A stretch of DNA of 64,000 nucleotides from Bosea sp. 685 (GCF_031884435.1 NZ_CP134779.1:3224001-3288000); one strand, 5' to 3'; shown: positions 27,365 to 36,913, counted from the stretch's first letter. A program made the numbers and translations. The notes: a model not told the origin generated them from the sequence alone.

Positions 27365-27388
27365 GGCTCCGGGCCTGAGCCCGGAGCC
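27365..27388. terminator. Stem-loop between binding-protein and permease genes
   Basis: Perfect 10-bp stem GGCTCCGGGC-CTGA-GCCCGGAGCC, 15 bp after the binding-protein stop and without a T run. In ABC operons such structures protect the binding-protein mRNA and lower downstream expression, giving the excess of binding protein needed. Confidence 0.6.
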
Positions 27389-27403
27389 GATGGTCGGAAG
27401 GCC

Positions 27404-28252
27404 TCAGAATGTGACGCCCGGAGGGATGTCGTCGAGCGACAGATCGACCTTGGCGAGGCTGGCTACGACCGCCTCGCGCACGATGCCGAGGCCGCGCGAA
27501 TAGGTGATCCAGATCGAGACGAAATCGCGCCAGGTCTTGTCGGACTCGCGGCGGAAGCCGGCATTGGAGGTTGAGCCGAACAGAGGCTGCGGCACCACGA
27601 CCTTGCCGAGCCCAGTGTCGCGCTTCACCGCACGGACGCCACCCATCCAGAAGATGCACTGGGCGTCGACACGGCCGCTGCGCAGGGCCAGCGTCGCCTC
27701 GTCGATCGACTTGAAGCGCACGATCTGCGCCTTGGGACAAAGCCGGCCGGCAACCTGGTCATGGGCGGAGCCGACATCGACCGAGATCTTGACCTTGGGG
27801 TCGTTGAGCTCGGCCCAAGTCTTGGGCTCGAAGCCCGGGCGCGCGATCACGACCAGCGCGCTGTCATAGACCGTGCCGGAGAAATCGATCGCCATGGCGC
27901 GCTTAGGCGTCGGGTTCAGGCCGAACATGATGTCGATCTTGTCGGCCTGCAGGTCGAGGATCGCATTGCCCCAGGTCGTCTCGACCAATTCGAGCTGCAC
28001 GTCCATATCGGCAGCGAGCGCCGAGCCGATGTCGTAGAACTGGCCGGCCCATTTGCCCGTCGCCTGGTCCTTCATGAACCAGGGCGCGCCGGCAGCGACC
28101 GCGCCGAGGCGCAGCTTCTTGGTGGCGAGGATGCGGTCGAAGGTGTTCTGCGACGCGCTCTGGGCGCTGGCGCTGCTGGATGCCAGCGACAGCGCGGTGG
28201 CTGCCACGGCGCCGGCCCCGATCAGGCCGGCGAGATCCCTGCGTGCAATCAT
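27404..28252 (-). CDS. Polar amino acid ABC transporter substrate-binding protein (SBP_bac_3)
   Basis: A 282-residue periplasmic protein. The signal MIARRDLAGLIGAGAVAATA has twin arginines followed by Asp-Leu, so Tat export is possible; cleavage is probably near SSASAQSA. The family-3 fold shows ILATKKLRLGAVAAGAPWFM, LQADKIDIMFGLNPTPKRAMA and VDVGSAHDQVAGRLCPKAQI. The ATG at 28252 is preceded by GGGAGAATCGA. It is the first gene of the operon that continues through permease, ATPase, DadA-like, cyclodeaminase-like and hydroxyacid oxidase genes. The ligand is an unidentified amino or imino acid. Confidence 0.92.
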   Translation of the reverse strand: MIARRDLAGLIGAGAVAATALSLASSSASAQSASQNTFDRILATKKLRLGAVAAGAPWFMKDQATGKWAGQFYDIGSALAADMDVQLELVETTWGNAILDLQADKIDIMFGLNPTPKRAMAIDFSGTVYDSALVVIARPGFEPKTWAELNDPKVKISVDVGSAHDQVAGRLCPKAQIVRFKSIDEATLALRSGRVDAQCIFWMGGVRAVKRDTGLGKVVVPQPLFGSTSNAGFRRESDKTWRDFVSIWITYSRGLGIVREAVVASLAKVDLSLDDIPPGVTF

Positions 28253-28376
28253 GTCGATTCTCCCGATAGTTGAAAACAAGCCTCGTAACCGATGAGGCAG
28301 GCACCCGCTTGCGTTGGCGGGCCTCCGTCCTGCGCCCCCCTCATCGAAGGCGACAGCGGATCGTCCCCCGGCTTCC

Positions 28377-29804
28377 TCACACGGCCTTCGCCGTGAGGAG
28401 GACGCCGGGGTTCATCAGATTCTGCGGGTCGAACAACGCCTTGACCCGCCCCATCAATTCGTAGCGGAGCGGATCGGCGAGACGCTCCAACTCCTCGGTG
28501 AGCTTGCGGCCGACACCGTGCTCGGCGCTGAAGGTGCCCTCGAAAACCGCGGCCGCATCATGGATCGCCCGCTCGACCTCGAGCGCGAAGGCATCCTCAT
28601 CCTCCAGGCTGTTCCAGAATTCGCGCTGGAACATCAGGATGTAATGCACATTGCCGTCGCCGAGATGGCAGACGACCTGCGTCACCGCCTGCGGAAAGCG
28701 CTCGGCGGCGACCTTGTCGGCGGCAGCGATGAAGGCGGCCGCGTCCGAGGTCCGCACCGCAACGTCATGGACGATGCCGATGCCTTCCTTCTTGTTCGCC
28801 TCCGAGACGGAATGGCGGACATGCCAGAAATCGGCGGCCTGCTGTTCGGACACGGCCACGATCGCGTCGATGATGCCGCCGCTCTCCAGCGCGGCGCCCA
28901 GCACCTCTTCCAGGATCGCATTCAGCGCGGTCGTGGCGTCCTCGCTGCCGAGTTCGATGAGCAGCGACCAGGCCGGGATCTCGGCGAAGGGAATGCGCAC
29001 CCGCTCCTCATGCCGGCGCACCAGCTCGAACTGCGAGGCCGAGACCAGCTCAAAAGCCTGGATGTAGGATCCGGCACGACCCTGCAGCGCCGTCAGCAGC
29101 GAAACCGCCGCCGCCGGATCAGCGACCGAAACCCAGGCATGGGCCGTGTTCGGCGTCTGGGGATGGAGCCTGAGCGCCGCCCCGGTGATGATGCCGAGCG
29201 TGCCTTCCGCGCCGATGAAGAGATGGCGCAGCATATAGCCGGTATTGTCCTTGCGCAGCCCCGCAAGGTCGGTGAGCACGCGCCCGTCGGCGAGCACGAT
29301 CTCGAGCCCGGCGACGAGATCGCGCATCGGCCCGTAGCGGACAACGCCGGTCCCGCCGGCATTGGTCGAGATCAGGCCGCCGATCTGGGCGCTGCCTTCG
29401 CTGCCGAGATGCAGCGGAAACTGGCGCCCTGCCCTCACGGCCGCCTCATGCAGATCCCCGAGGACGACGCCGGCATCGACGGTGGCGATCCCCGTCGCCT
29501 GATCGAGCGCGCGGATGCGGTTGAGCCGGCGCAGCGAGAGCACGACTCCGATCTTGCCGGGCCGGTCGCTCTCCGGCACCGCGCCGAAGCACAAGCCTGT
29601 GTTGCCGCCGACGGGAAAGACGGGTTGCCCCTCAGTGGCGCAGAGCGCGACCACCGCGGAAACCTCCGCCGTCGTCGCCGGGGACACCACGCAAAGCGCC
29701 TGGCCGCGCCGACGCTGGCGCCAATCGGTGAGCCAGGGCTCCATCTCACCGGGATCGGTGATCAGGCCCTTGTCTCCGACGATGGCGCGCAACTGCTCGA
29801 GCAC
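28377..29804 (-). CDS. FAD-linked 2-hydroxyacid dehydrogenase, GlcD/D2HGDH-like
   Basis: A 475-residue flavoprotein of the vanillyl-alcohol-oxidase fold. The FAD-binding half has PVFPVGGNTGLCFGA and GSEGSAQIGGLISTNAGG. The C-terminal half has the metal and substrate motifs VCHLGDGNVHY and SAEHGVGRKLTEEL. It probably oxidises a (R)-2-hydroxy acid such as 2-hydroxyglutarate or lactate to the 2-oxo acid, passing electrons to quinone or ETF. The start is GTG at 29804, preceded by GGAAGGG. It follows the DapA-family gene by 18 bp, so the two are co-transcribed. Confidence 0.92.
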   Translation of the reverse strand: MLEQLRAIVGDKGLITDPGEMEPWLTDWRQRRRGQALCVVSPATTAEVSAVVALCATEGQPVFPVGGNTGLCFGAVPESDRPGKIGVVLSLRRLNRIRALDQATGIATVDAGVVLGDLHEAAVRAGRQFPLHLGSEGSAQIGGLISTNAGGTGVVRYGPMRDLVAGLEIVLADGRVLTDLAGLRKDNTGYMLRHLFIGAEGTLGIITGAALRLHPQTPNTAHAWVSVADPAAAVSLLTALQGRAGSYIQAFELVSASQFELVRRHEERVRIPFAEIPAWSLLIELGSEDATTALNAILEEVLGAALESGGIIDAIVAVSEQQAADFWHVRHSVSEANKKEGIGIVHDVAVRTSDAAAFIAAADKVAAERFPQAVTQVVCHLGDGNVHYILMFQREFWNSLEDEDAFALEVERAIHDAAAVFEGTFSAEHGVGRKLTEELERLADPLRYELMGRVKALFDPQNLMNPGVLLTAKAV

Positions 29805-29822
29805 GACAGGGCCCTTCCAGGA

Positions 29823-30722
29823 TCAGGCGAGGTTGACGGCTTTGGCGCCTTGCGCGGCGACCTTTAGCTTCGCCAGCGTCTCCGGGCTCGGGCCCAGCAG
29901 CGGCAGGCGCACACCGCCGACAGGCATGCCGGCAAGCTCCATATAGGTCTTCAGCGGGCCGGGATTGGTCTCGATATAGATCGCGTCGGTGACCGGATCG
30001 ATCTTGTCCTGAAGCTTGAGGGCCTCCTTGAGCTTGCCCTCCCGGGCGAGCTCGAAGATCTCGATCCAGATCTTCGGATAGATCGTGGCGGAGGCGAGGA
30101 CACCGCCTTTGGCACCGAGCGCGATATGGGTGGCGAAGAGCGGCTCCTCGCCGCTCAGGATCGCGATCTTGTCGCCAGCATATTTCACCGTGCGGATGAA
30201 GTCCGGCATGTCATAGGAGGAGTACTTCATGCCGATGATCGAGCGGTCCTCGGCCATGGCCTGGACCGTGTCGGCGAAGGCCGCGACCGTGGTGCGGCGC
30301 GGGATCTGGTAGAGCATCACCGGCAGGTCGAGCGCATCGCGGTAGCGGCGGAAATAGGCGCGCATGCCTTCTTGCGTGCCGGGGGCGTAGTAAGGCGTCA
30401 CGGTCATCACCGCGGCGGCGCCGGCGGCGGCAAAGTCGCGCCCGGCTTCCAGCGCGTCCTCGAAGCCGGTCGAGAGCACGCCGGGGATGACCGGCTTGCC
30501 GTCAGCCGCCTCGACGCAGGCCGCGACGATGTCGCGGCGCTCGCTGCGGGAAAAGGCAGGATACTCGCCGGTGCCGCCGATCGGCACGATGCCCTGGGCA
30601 CCGGCGGCGAGCTGGAAGCGAACGAGCGCCTGCAACCCTTTGATATCGACGGCCCCGTCCTGCGTCAGCGGGGTGACGATCGCGGTGTAGAGGCCGCTCA
30701 AATGATCTTGCGTGAGTGTCAT
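29823..30722 (-). CDS. DapA/NanA-family aldolase or dehydratase
   Basis: A 299-residue TIM-barrel class I aldolase-family enzyme. Seen are VPIGGTGEYPAFSRSERRDI (the pyruvate-carboxylate binding loop), the catalytic Tyr in PVMLYQIPRRT, and the Schiff-base Lys in SIIGMKYSSYD. The true DapA substrate-specific residues are not obvious, and the context (a hydroxyacid dehydrogenase and a cupin regulator) argues for catabolism, for example retro-aldol cleavage or dehydration of a 2-oxo acid. It is the first gene of a two-gene operon, divergent from the XRE-cupin regulator. Confidence 0.9.
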   Translation of the reverse strand: MTLTQDHLSGLYTAIVTPLTQDGAVDIKGLQALVRFQLAAGAQGIVPIGGTGEYPAFSRSERRDIVAACVEAADGKPVIPGVLSTGFEDALEAGRDFAAAGAAAVMTVTPYYAPGTQEGMRAYFRRYRDALDLPVMLYQIPRRTTVAAFADTVQAMAEDRSIIGMKYSSYDMPDFIRTVKYAGDKIAILSGEEPLFATHIALGAKGGVLASATIYPKIWIEIFELAREGKLKEALKLQDKIDPVTDAIYIETNPGPLKTYMELAGMPVGGVRLPLLGPSPETLAKLKVAAQGAKAVNLA

Positions 30723-30861
30723 CCGACTTAAATCCTTGCGCCTAGCTCTGCCGCCTTCGCATCCGGAACCGGCGCCGTGCCGGCCCCGGAAAAGTTTTGC
30801 CGGCGCGCTGTCGGAAACGCAGCCTCATCGACGATCCGGCGGCTGTCAATATGAAAATAGA

Positions 30862-30883
30862 AAAATGTCTTATACGACATTTT
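30862..30883. promoter_or_regulatory. Palindromic operator candidate for the XRE-cupin regulator
   Basis: AAAATGTC-TTATAC-GACATTTT is a perfect 8-bp inverted repeat in the A/T-rich part of the divergent region, about 140 bp from the DapA-family start and 97 bp from the regulator start. A further half site ATGTC follows at once. Position and symmetry suit a dimeric XRE repressor controlling both directions. Confidence 0.65.
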
Positions 30884-30979
30884 ATGTCGAAAGCGGGCAG
30901 ACAGCGCGCTTCCCTTGGCCTAAGCTGGCGACTATGAGGTGCTCTCACTGGTTGCACTGGATCGCGAGGGAGAAGCAGC

Positions 30980-31639
30980 ATGCCGGAAATCTCGCTGGCT
31001 GAACGGGGCGATGCCGTTCGCGAAGCGACCGAGTATGGCGAGCGCGATTCCGCCCGGACCGGGGATGACCTCAGATCCGCGGTCGATATCGGCGCCCACC
31101 TGCTGAAGCTGCGCAAGAGCCGGGGACTGACGCTCCAGGAGGTCAGCACGCTGACCGGTGTCTCGGCATCGGCGTTCTCGAAGATCGAACGCAACGAATT
31201 GTCGCCGACGATCTCGACCATGCAGAGGATCGCGCAGGGGCTCGGCGTCGAACTCGTCACCCTGCTGACCGATCAGGACAACAGCGTTGGCGCCTTTGGC
31301 GGCCGGCGCAGCATCAGCCGCGCCGGCGCGGGCAGCCGGCATACGACCGGCACCTGCAACAATGTGCTGCTTTGCGCCGATTTGAAGAACAAGCGTGCCA
31401 CCCCGATCCTGACCACGGTGACGGCGCGCTCCCCCGACGAATACCCGGCCTGGGCCAAGTCGGAAGCGGAGATCTTCGTGATGGTGCAGGAAGGCACGCT
31501 CGTCGTGCACAGCCGCCTCTACGAGCCGCTGGAACTGAACAAGGGCGACTCGGTCTATTACGACGCCACGACCGAGCACACCTGGACCTCGAAGGGCCCC
31601 ACCAATGCGGTGGTGCTCTGGGTTCTCGTCGACCTCTGA
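30980..31639 (+). CDS. XRE-family transcriptional regulator with C-terminal cupin domain
   Basis: A 219-residue regulator. After an acidic N-terminal extension, a Cro/C1 helix-turn-helix lies at about residues 38-95 (LLKLRKSRGLTLQEVSTLTG and SASAFSKIERNELSPTISTM). A cupin sensor domain is at about 145-215 (EIFVMVQEGTLVVHSRLYEP and GDSVYYDATTEHTW). Such regulators sense amino acids, polyamines or related small molecules. The ATG at 30980 follows GGGAGAAGCAG. It is divergent from the DapA/GlcD-like operon and upstream of hyuAB, and could control either. Confidence 0.9.
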   Translation: MPEISLAERGDAVREATEYGERDSARTGDDLRSAVDIGAHLLKLRKSRGLTLQEVSTLTGVSASAFSKIERNELSPTISTMQRIAQGLGVELVTLLTDQDNSVGAFGGRRSISRAGAGSRHTTGTCNNVLLCADLKNKRATPILTTVTARSPDEYPAWAKSEAEIFVMVQEGTLVVHSRLYEPLELNKGDSVYYDATTEHTWTSKGPTNAVVLWVLVDL

Positions 31640-31815
31640 AGGTGAGCGTGCGGTGCGGTTTCCTCCGCGCCCGCTCCCGGCCAGCCTCGACCGCACTGCC
31701 GCGTTTGCGCCGGCATGCGGCTGGTGCGCGCCCGCCATCCCATCGCCGCACGCGAAAAATCCTATTCGCCTGCGCGCCGCCAGTGGAAGCTGGGGGATAG
31801 GCTCTGGAGGTTTCA

Positions 31816-33864
31816 ATGGGTTATCGGGTCGGCGTCGATATCGGCGGATCATTCACGGATTTCGCGCTGTTCGACGAGAATACGCAGAGCCTCAAGACGC
31901 TGAAGGTGTTCTCGCGGCCAGATGAGCCGGGCGCGGAGGTGCTCGAAGGCGTCAGGCTCGTCGGCGAGCGCTACGGCATCAAGCCCGGCGACATCACCTA
32001 TTTCACCCATGGCACGACCGTGGGCATCAACACGGTGATCCAGCGCAAGGGGCTCAAGCTTGCCCTGTTCACCACCGAGCATTTCCGGGATGTGCTGGAG
32101 GTGGCCCGCCTCAAGATCCCGAACATGTACAACCTGCTCTCGAAGCGGCCGGAGCCGCTGATCCCGCGCGACCGCGTCTTCGGCGTCGTGGGCCGCATGA
32201 AGGCTGATGGGAGCGAGGAAACCGCGCTCGACGAGGCGAGCGTCGCCCGCGCCGTGGCCGGCGCCCGGGCGGCAGGCGCTGAGGGCATCGTCGTCTCGCT
32301 GCTGCACTCCTACCGCAATGCCGGCCATGAGCGCGCCGTCAAGGCGCTCGTCGAGCGCTTGGCACCCGAGATCCCGGTGTTCCTCTCCAGCGAAACCTGG
32401 CCGATCATCCGCGAATATGAGCGCACCATCACGGCGGCGATCGGCGCCTATGTGCAGCCGCGCGTCGCGCATTATCTCGGCTCGCTGCAGGCAGCGCTGA
32501 AGAACGCCGGCGTCACGGTCGATCCGCGCCTGACCAAGTCGAATGGCGGCGTGATGACCGCCGAGCAGGGCAAGAGCGAGTGCGTGCAGATGATCCTGTC
32601 CGGCACGGCCTCGGGCGTGATCGGCGCGGCTTATGTCGCGGAAGTCTGCGGCATCAAGCACTGCATGAGCCTCGACATCGGCGGCACCTCGGCGGATGTC
32701 GCGATCATCATCGACGGCCAGCCGCAATATGGCGTCGGCGAGCAGATCGGCGAGTTCCAGATCCACATCCCGTCCGTTTCAGTGAGCTCGATCGGCGAAG
32801 GCGGCGGCTCGATCGCCTGGGTCGATGCGCAAGGCGTGCTCAAGGTCGGGCCCGAAAGCGCCGGCTCACGACCGGGACCGGCCTGCTATGGCCGCGGCGG
32901 CACGCGCGCCACCATCACTGACGCTTTTGCCGCGCTCGGCCTCGTCGGCCTTTCGGAGATCGGCTATTCCGCCGTGACGATCGACCGCGACAAGGCCCGC
33001 GCGGTTGTCGGCGAGCTCGCCGAAAAGCTCGGCCGCAGCATCGAGGAGACGGCGGAGGCGATCATCCGCATCGCCGTCTCCGGGATGTATTCGGATGTCA
33101 GCGCGCTGGTCTCGCGTTTCGGGATCGACCCGCGCGATTTCTCCTGCCTCGCCTTCGGCGGGGCTGGCCCGATGATGGCCTGTTTCCTTGCCCGCGAGCT
33201 CAACATGCGCGAGACGGTGGTGCCGCCGACACCGGGCGTGCTCTCGGCGTTGGGCGGCCTGATCGCCGACATCAAGAGCGACTTCATCAAGACGCTCTAT
33301 GCCGATCTCGCCCCGGCCACCGGCGCGACCATCCGCGACGAGTTCGAAGCCCTGAAGACGAAGGCGCTCGCCTGGCTGCATGTCGACCAGGGCTATGCCG
33401 GCGAGCACAAGCTGACCTATTCGGCCGAGATGCGCTATCGCGGCCAGTCCTTCGAGATCGACACGCCGCTCCCGCCCATAGCCGTCGCGGCTGGAGACAC
33501 GAAAGCCCTCGCGGCCGCCTTCCATGCCGAGCATGAGCGCGTCTACGGCCATGCCGACCCGACGGCCGCCGTTCAGGTGATCTCGCTGCGCCTCGTGATC
33601 TCAGGCAAGACCACCAAGCCGGAGTTTCGCCGCGTTGAGGCCGTCTCCGAACCGGCAACGCCGCTCAGCCATGCCGAGGCCTGGCTCGACGGCGCCTATC
33701 GCTCGATCGCGGTGTTCAACCGCAACGACCTCAAGCCCGGCCAGCGCTTCGCCGGTCCCGCCGTCATAACCCAGGACGACTGCACCACGATCGTGCCGCC
33801 CGGCCTGACTGTGCGCGTCGATGAATACGCCAACCTTCGCATCGTTTCGGAGATCGCACCGTGA
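31816..33864 (+). CDS. Hydantoinase/oxoprolinase subunit A (HyuA-like)
   Basis: A 682-residue ATP-dependent amidohydrolase subunit with an actin-like ATPase fold. Motifs are YRVGVDIGGSFTDFALFDE (N-terminal phosphate loop), YFTHGTTVGINTVIQRKG, the internal MSLDIGGTSADVAIIIDG, IGEGGGSIAWVD and LAFGGAGPMMACFLAREL. Family members hydrolyse 5-oxoproline or N-methylhydantoin, or carboxylate acetone or acetophenone. GGAGG is suitably placed before the ATG. The stop overlaps the GTG start of the B subunit by 4 bp, so subunits are translated together. The exact substrate is not determinable. Confidence 0.94.
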   Translation: MGYRVGVDIGGSFTDFALFDENTQSLKTLKVFSRPDEPGAEVLEGVRLVGERYGIKPGDITYFTHGTTVGINTVIQRKGLKLALFTTEHFRDVLEVARLKIPNMYNLLSKRPEPLIPRDRVFGVVGRMKADGSEETALDEASVARAVAGARAAGAEGIVVSLLHSYRNAGHERAVKALVERLAPEIPVFLSSETWPIIREYERTITAAIGAYVQPRVAHYLGSLQAALKNAGVTVDPRLTKSNGGVMTAEQGKSECVQMILSGTASGVIGAAYVAEVCGIKHCMSLDIGGTSADVAIIIDGQPQYGVGEQIGEFQIHIPSVSVSSIGEGGGSIAWVDAQGVLKVGPESAGSRPGPACYGRGGTRATITDAFAALGLVGLSEIGYSAVTIDRDKARAVVGELAEKLGRSIEETAEAIIRIAVSGMYSDVSALVSRFGIDPRDFSCLAFGGAGPMMACFLARELNMRETVVPPTPGVLSALGGLIADIKSDFIKTLYADLAPATGATIRDEFEALKTKALAWLHVDQGYAGEHKLTYSAEMRYRGQSFEIDTPLPPIAVAAGDTKALAAAFHAEHERVYGHADPTAAVQVISLRLVISGKTTKPEFRRVEAVSEPATPLSHAEAWLDGAYRSIAVFNRNDLKPGQRFAGPAVITQDDCTTIVPPGLTVRVDEYANLRIVSEIAP

Positions 33865-35864
33865 AGCTCGACAACACCACGCTGCAGGTTCTCGCCAATT
33901 ATTGCGCGGCGGCCGCCGAGAGCATGGGCTGGACGCTGATGCGCACGGCCTATTCGACCTTCGTGAAGGAGACGGAGGATTTTTCCTGCCAGGTCCTGAC
34001 CCGGGACGGGCTGACCGTCGCCTCGCCCAAGACTTTTGGGGCGACCTGGTACACCGGCCTGGACTATGGCGGCGTGATCTCGCTCTTCGACTATGAAGAG
34101 GGCGATATCTACGTCACCAGCGACCCCTATTCCGGCAATGTCGCGACGCATACGCCCGACCTGCACATGTGGAAGCCGGTCTTCCGCGACGGCGAGATCG
34201 TCGCCTTTGTCGGCAACCACATCCATAACACCGATGTCGGCGGCGCCGTGCCGGCGACGCTCTCGCGCACCCTGACCGAGATCCAGCAGGAGGGCCTGCG
34301 GATTCCGCCGATGCGTCTGATGCGCGGCGGCGTGCTGAACCAGGACCTGCTCGCCATCATCGCCCATAATGTGCGCCTGCCCGAGCAGAACTGGGGGGAT
34401 CTCAACGCCCAGATCGCCTGCATCAATGTCGGCGAGCGCAAGATCCACGAGATCCTCGACCGTTTCGGCAAGGAGGACTTCATCACCGGGCTCGAGCAGT
34501 TGCTCGACTATGCCGAGAGCCAGGCGCGCGCCGTGATCGCGCAGATTCCCGATGGCGAGTATTTCTTCGCCGACTATGCCGACGAGGACCAGACGGGCGG
34601 CTATCCCGTGCGCGTCGCGGTGACGCTCAAGGTCCATGGCGACACGCTGACGGTCGATTTCACCGGCAGCGATCCCCAGCTTGTCTCCTCGCTCAACATG
34701 CCCACGGGCGGCAAGGAGCGCCATTCGCTGGTGACGGTCGGCACGGTCTATGCGCTCTACTGCCTGGACCCGACGATGATGCTGAATGCCGGGCTGATGC
34801 GCCCGACGCGGGCCGTCCTGCCCGAGGGCACGGTGGTGAACGCGGTCAAGCCGGCGGCTGTGGGCATGCGCAGCCTGCTCTGCAACCTGGCGCAGACGGT
34901 CACCATCGGCGCCTTCTGCCGCGCCGTGCCGGAGCGGCTGCCGGCCTCGCCGGGCAGCGCCGTCAGCATCATGAACGTCAAGACCAGCACCAAATCCGGC
35001 CAGCCGATCATGGCCTCGATCGGCCCGGTCGGCGGCGGCGCCGGCGGCAGCGCCTTCGGGGACGGGGCCGAAGGCAGCGGCGCCAACCTCTCCTTCCTGA
35101 AGAACACGCCTGTCGAGATCAGCGAGGCGGAAATCCCGATCAAGATCCGCCGCTACGGGCTGGTGCCGGATTCCGGCGGCCCCGGCCGTCGCCGTGGTGG
35201 CACCGGGCTGGAGATGGAGTTCCAGCTCGATGCACCGCAATCCCTGGTGACCGCGCGTAACCGCGACCGCTCGGTCTTCTCGGCCTGGGGACTGGTCGGC
35301 GGCCGTTCAGGCGCCGTCTCGCGCTTCATCAAGAATCCCGGCACGGCGAAGGCGGTCGACCTTGGCTCGCAGGATATCGTCCCCTGCGATCCCGGCGACA
35401 TCATCCTGATCCAGGGGCCGGGCGCGGGCGGCTACGGCTCGCCGCTGGAACGCCCGGTGGCCGAGGTCCTGACCGATGTGAAGCGTGGGCTGGTCTCGGC
35501 CGAGCGGGCGCGCCTCGACTACGGTGTCGTCATCGGCCCGGACTTCGCGCTCGATGACGCCGCCACCGTCACGCTCCGCGCGCAAATGGTTGGAGAGGCC
35601 GACAGCGCGGAATTCGGCTACGGGCCAGGCCGCATCGCCTTCGAGAAGGTCTGGACGCGCGGACGCTACGCGGCGCTCACCCGCATCCTCGCTCAGGTGC
35701 CGGTGACCTGGCGCTATTTCGTCAAGCACCAGATCTTCCACGTCATCAAGAACCCGCCCGCGGAGGGCGGGCAAGGCGCAGCCGATGTCTACCGCGCCTA
35801 TGAGGATGTCGTGGTGCGCTTCACGGATCTGCCGCGCGTGGCGCCCGAGGATGCGCGCGCGTGA
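33861..35864 (+). CDS. Hydantoinase/oxoprolinase subunit B (HyuB-like)
   Basis: A 667-residue partner of the HyuA-like subunit, starting at GTG 33861 inside the HyuA stop overlap (GTGA). Typical regions are NYCAAAAESMGWTLMRTAYS, FVKETEDFSCQVLTRDGLTV, SDPYSGNVATHTPDLHMWKP (metal-site His residues), FVGNHIHNTDVGGAVPATLS and PDSGGPGRRRGGTGLEMEF. It continues with a C-terminal tail of about 100 residues. Together with HyuA it forms an ATP-dependent ring-opening or carboxylating complex. Confidence 0.94.
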   Translation: MKLDNTTLQVLANYCAAAAESMGWTLMRTAYSTFVKETEDFSCQVLTRDGLTVASPKTFGATWYTGLDYGGVISLFDYEEGDIYVTSDPYSGNVATHTPDLHMWKPVFRDGEIVAFVGNHIHNTDVGGAVPATLSRTLTEIQQEGLRIPPMRLMRGGVLNQDLLAIIAHNVRLPEQNWGDLNAQIACINVGERKIHEILDRFGKEDFITGLEQLLDYAESQARAVIAQIPDGEYFFADYADEDQTGGYPVRVAVTLKVHGDTLTVDFTGSDPQLVSSLNMPTGGKERHSLVTVGTVYALYCLDPTMMLNAGLMRPTRAVLPEGTVVNAVKPAAVGMRSLLCNLAQTVTIGAFCRAVPERLPASPGSAVSIMNVKTSTKSGQPIMASIGPVGGGAGGSAFGDGAEGSGANLSFLKNTPVEISEAEIPIKIRRYGLVPDSGGPGRRRGGTGLEMEFQLDAPQSLVTARNRDRSVFSAWGLVGGRSGAVSRFIKNPGTAKAVDLGSQDIVPCDPGDIILIQGPGAGGYGSPLERPVAEVLTDVKRGLVSAERARLDYGVVIGPDFALDDAATVTLRAQMVGEADSAEFGYGPGRIAFEKVWTRGRYAALTRILAQVPVTWRYFVKHQIFHVIKNPPAEGGQGAADVYRAYEDVVVRFTDLPRVAPEDARA

Positions 35865-35921
35865 TGCCGGCAACTTGCGCCTGATGGATTTACCGGGGCG
35901 AGCCCCTCGCCCCGACCAAGC

Positions 35922-36848
35922 TCAGGCCACGGAGGCGCTTTCGCGCTCCGGCAGGCTGCGCGCCGAGAAATCGCAGCACTCCTGCGCGATGGCGGCCACC
36001 CGGGCTGCGAGCGGCGACAAGTCCCGGGCGCGATGCACCGCAAAATAGCGGATCGGCGGAATTGCGGGTTCCGTCCTGATCACGCGCAGAAGACCGCTCC
36101 TGATCTCGGGCGCGAAATAGCTCGCGGTCAGGAAGGTGACGCCCAGCCCCGAGGCCGCGAGCCCGGCGAGCACGTTCAGGCTGTTGCATTGGACGACACG
36201 GTTGATCTGCAGGCCGTTCGCCAGCGCCCAGTCGAGCACCAGCCGCTGCAGGCCCGAGCCCTGCGTCTGGCTCAGGATCGGATATTTTGCCATCTCGCCC
36301 AGTGGGATGCAGTCCTCGGCCGGGCCGAAGCCCGGCGCCGAGACCCATTCGAGCTGGACAGCCTGCAACGGCACCGCCGTCAGATCGGGCGTCTGCTGCG
36401 GATCGAGCCCGATCACGAGATCGAGTTCGTTCGTGGTCAATTTGCCGAACAGGTCGATGCTCGCGGCCACCTCCGGCACCGGAACGAGGTTCGGATAGTC
36501 GCGCTTCATCGCGACGACAAGCTTCGGCAGCCAGGTCAGCGCGACGAGCTCGGTGGCGCCGAAGCGGAAGGGGCCCGAGAAGCTCGCCGGGCCGCTGGCC
36601 GCTTCACGGAAGCGCAGCTCCAGCGCCAGCATCTGCGCCGCGATCGGCAGGCTCGCCTCACCGGCCCGGGTCAAGCGCAAGGCATGGCTCGCACGGTCGA
36701 ACAGCGGCCCGTTGGTGACGGCTTCGAGCTCCAGGATCCGTTTCGAGATCGTGGATTGAGCGAGGTTGAGGCGCTGGGCTGCTTCGGTGAAACCGCCCAG
36801 CGTGGCAGTCCAATAGAACGCCTCGAGCTGCTTCAGGCTGGCTGGCAT
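35922..36848 (-). CDS. LysR-family transcriptional regulator
   Basis: A 308-residue LysR regulator. The N-terminal winged helix is PASLKQLEAFYWTATLGGFT and AQRLNLAQSTISKRILELEA. The effector-binding domain begins about residue 92 (GPFRFGATELVALTWLPKL). It is divergent from the RraA-type/aminotransferase/ABC operon and convergent with hyuB. It probably activates the divergent amino acid uptake operon in response to its substrate. Confidence 0.92.
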   Translation of the reverse strand: MPASLKQLEAFYWTATLGGFTEAAQRLNLAQSTISKRILELEAVTNGPLFDRASHALRLTRAGEASLPIAAQMLALELRFREAASGPASFSGPFRFGATELVALTWLPKLVVAMKRDYPNLVPVPEVAASIDLFGKLTTNELDLVIGLDPQQTPDLTAVPLQAVQLEWVSAPGFGPAEDCIPLGEMAKYPILSQTQGSGLQRLVLDWALANGLQINRVVQCNSLNVLAGLAASGLGVTFLTASYFAPEIRSGLLRVIRTEPAIPPIRYFAVHRARDLSPLAARVAAIAQECCDFSARSLPERESASVA

Positions 36849-36913
36849 GGCAGGGCCTTAGAAAAAAGGGACCTCGAAATCGCGCGCGACCGCCGCTCCC
36901 CTGCTATGAAGAA

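Noticed and set aside
29823..30722. DapA of lysine biosynthesis
   Set aside because: It is in an operon with a catabolic flavin dehydrogenase and is controlled by an XRE-cupin regulator; the fold is shared by many lyases.
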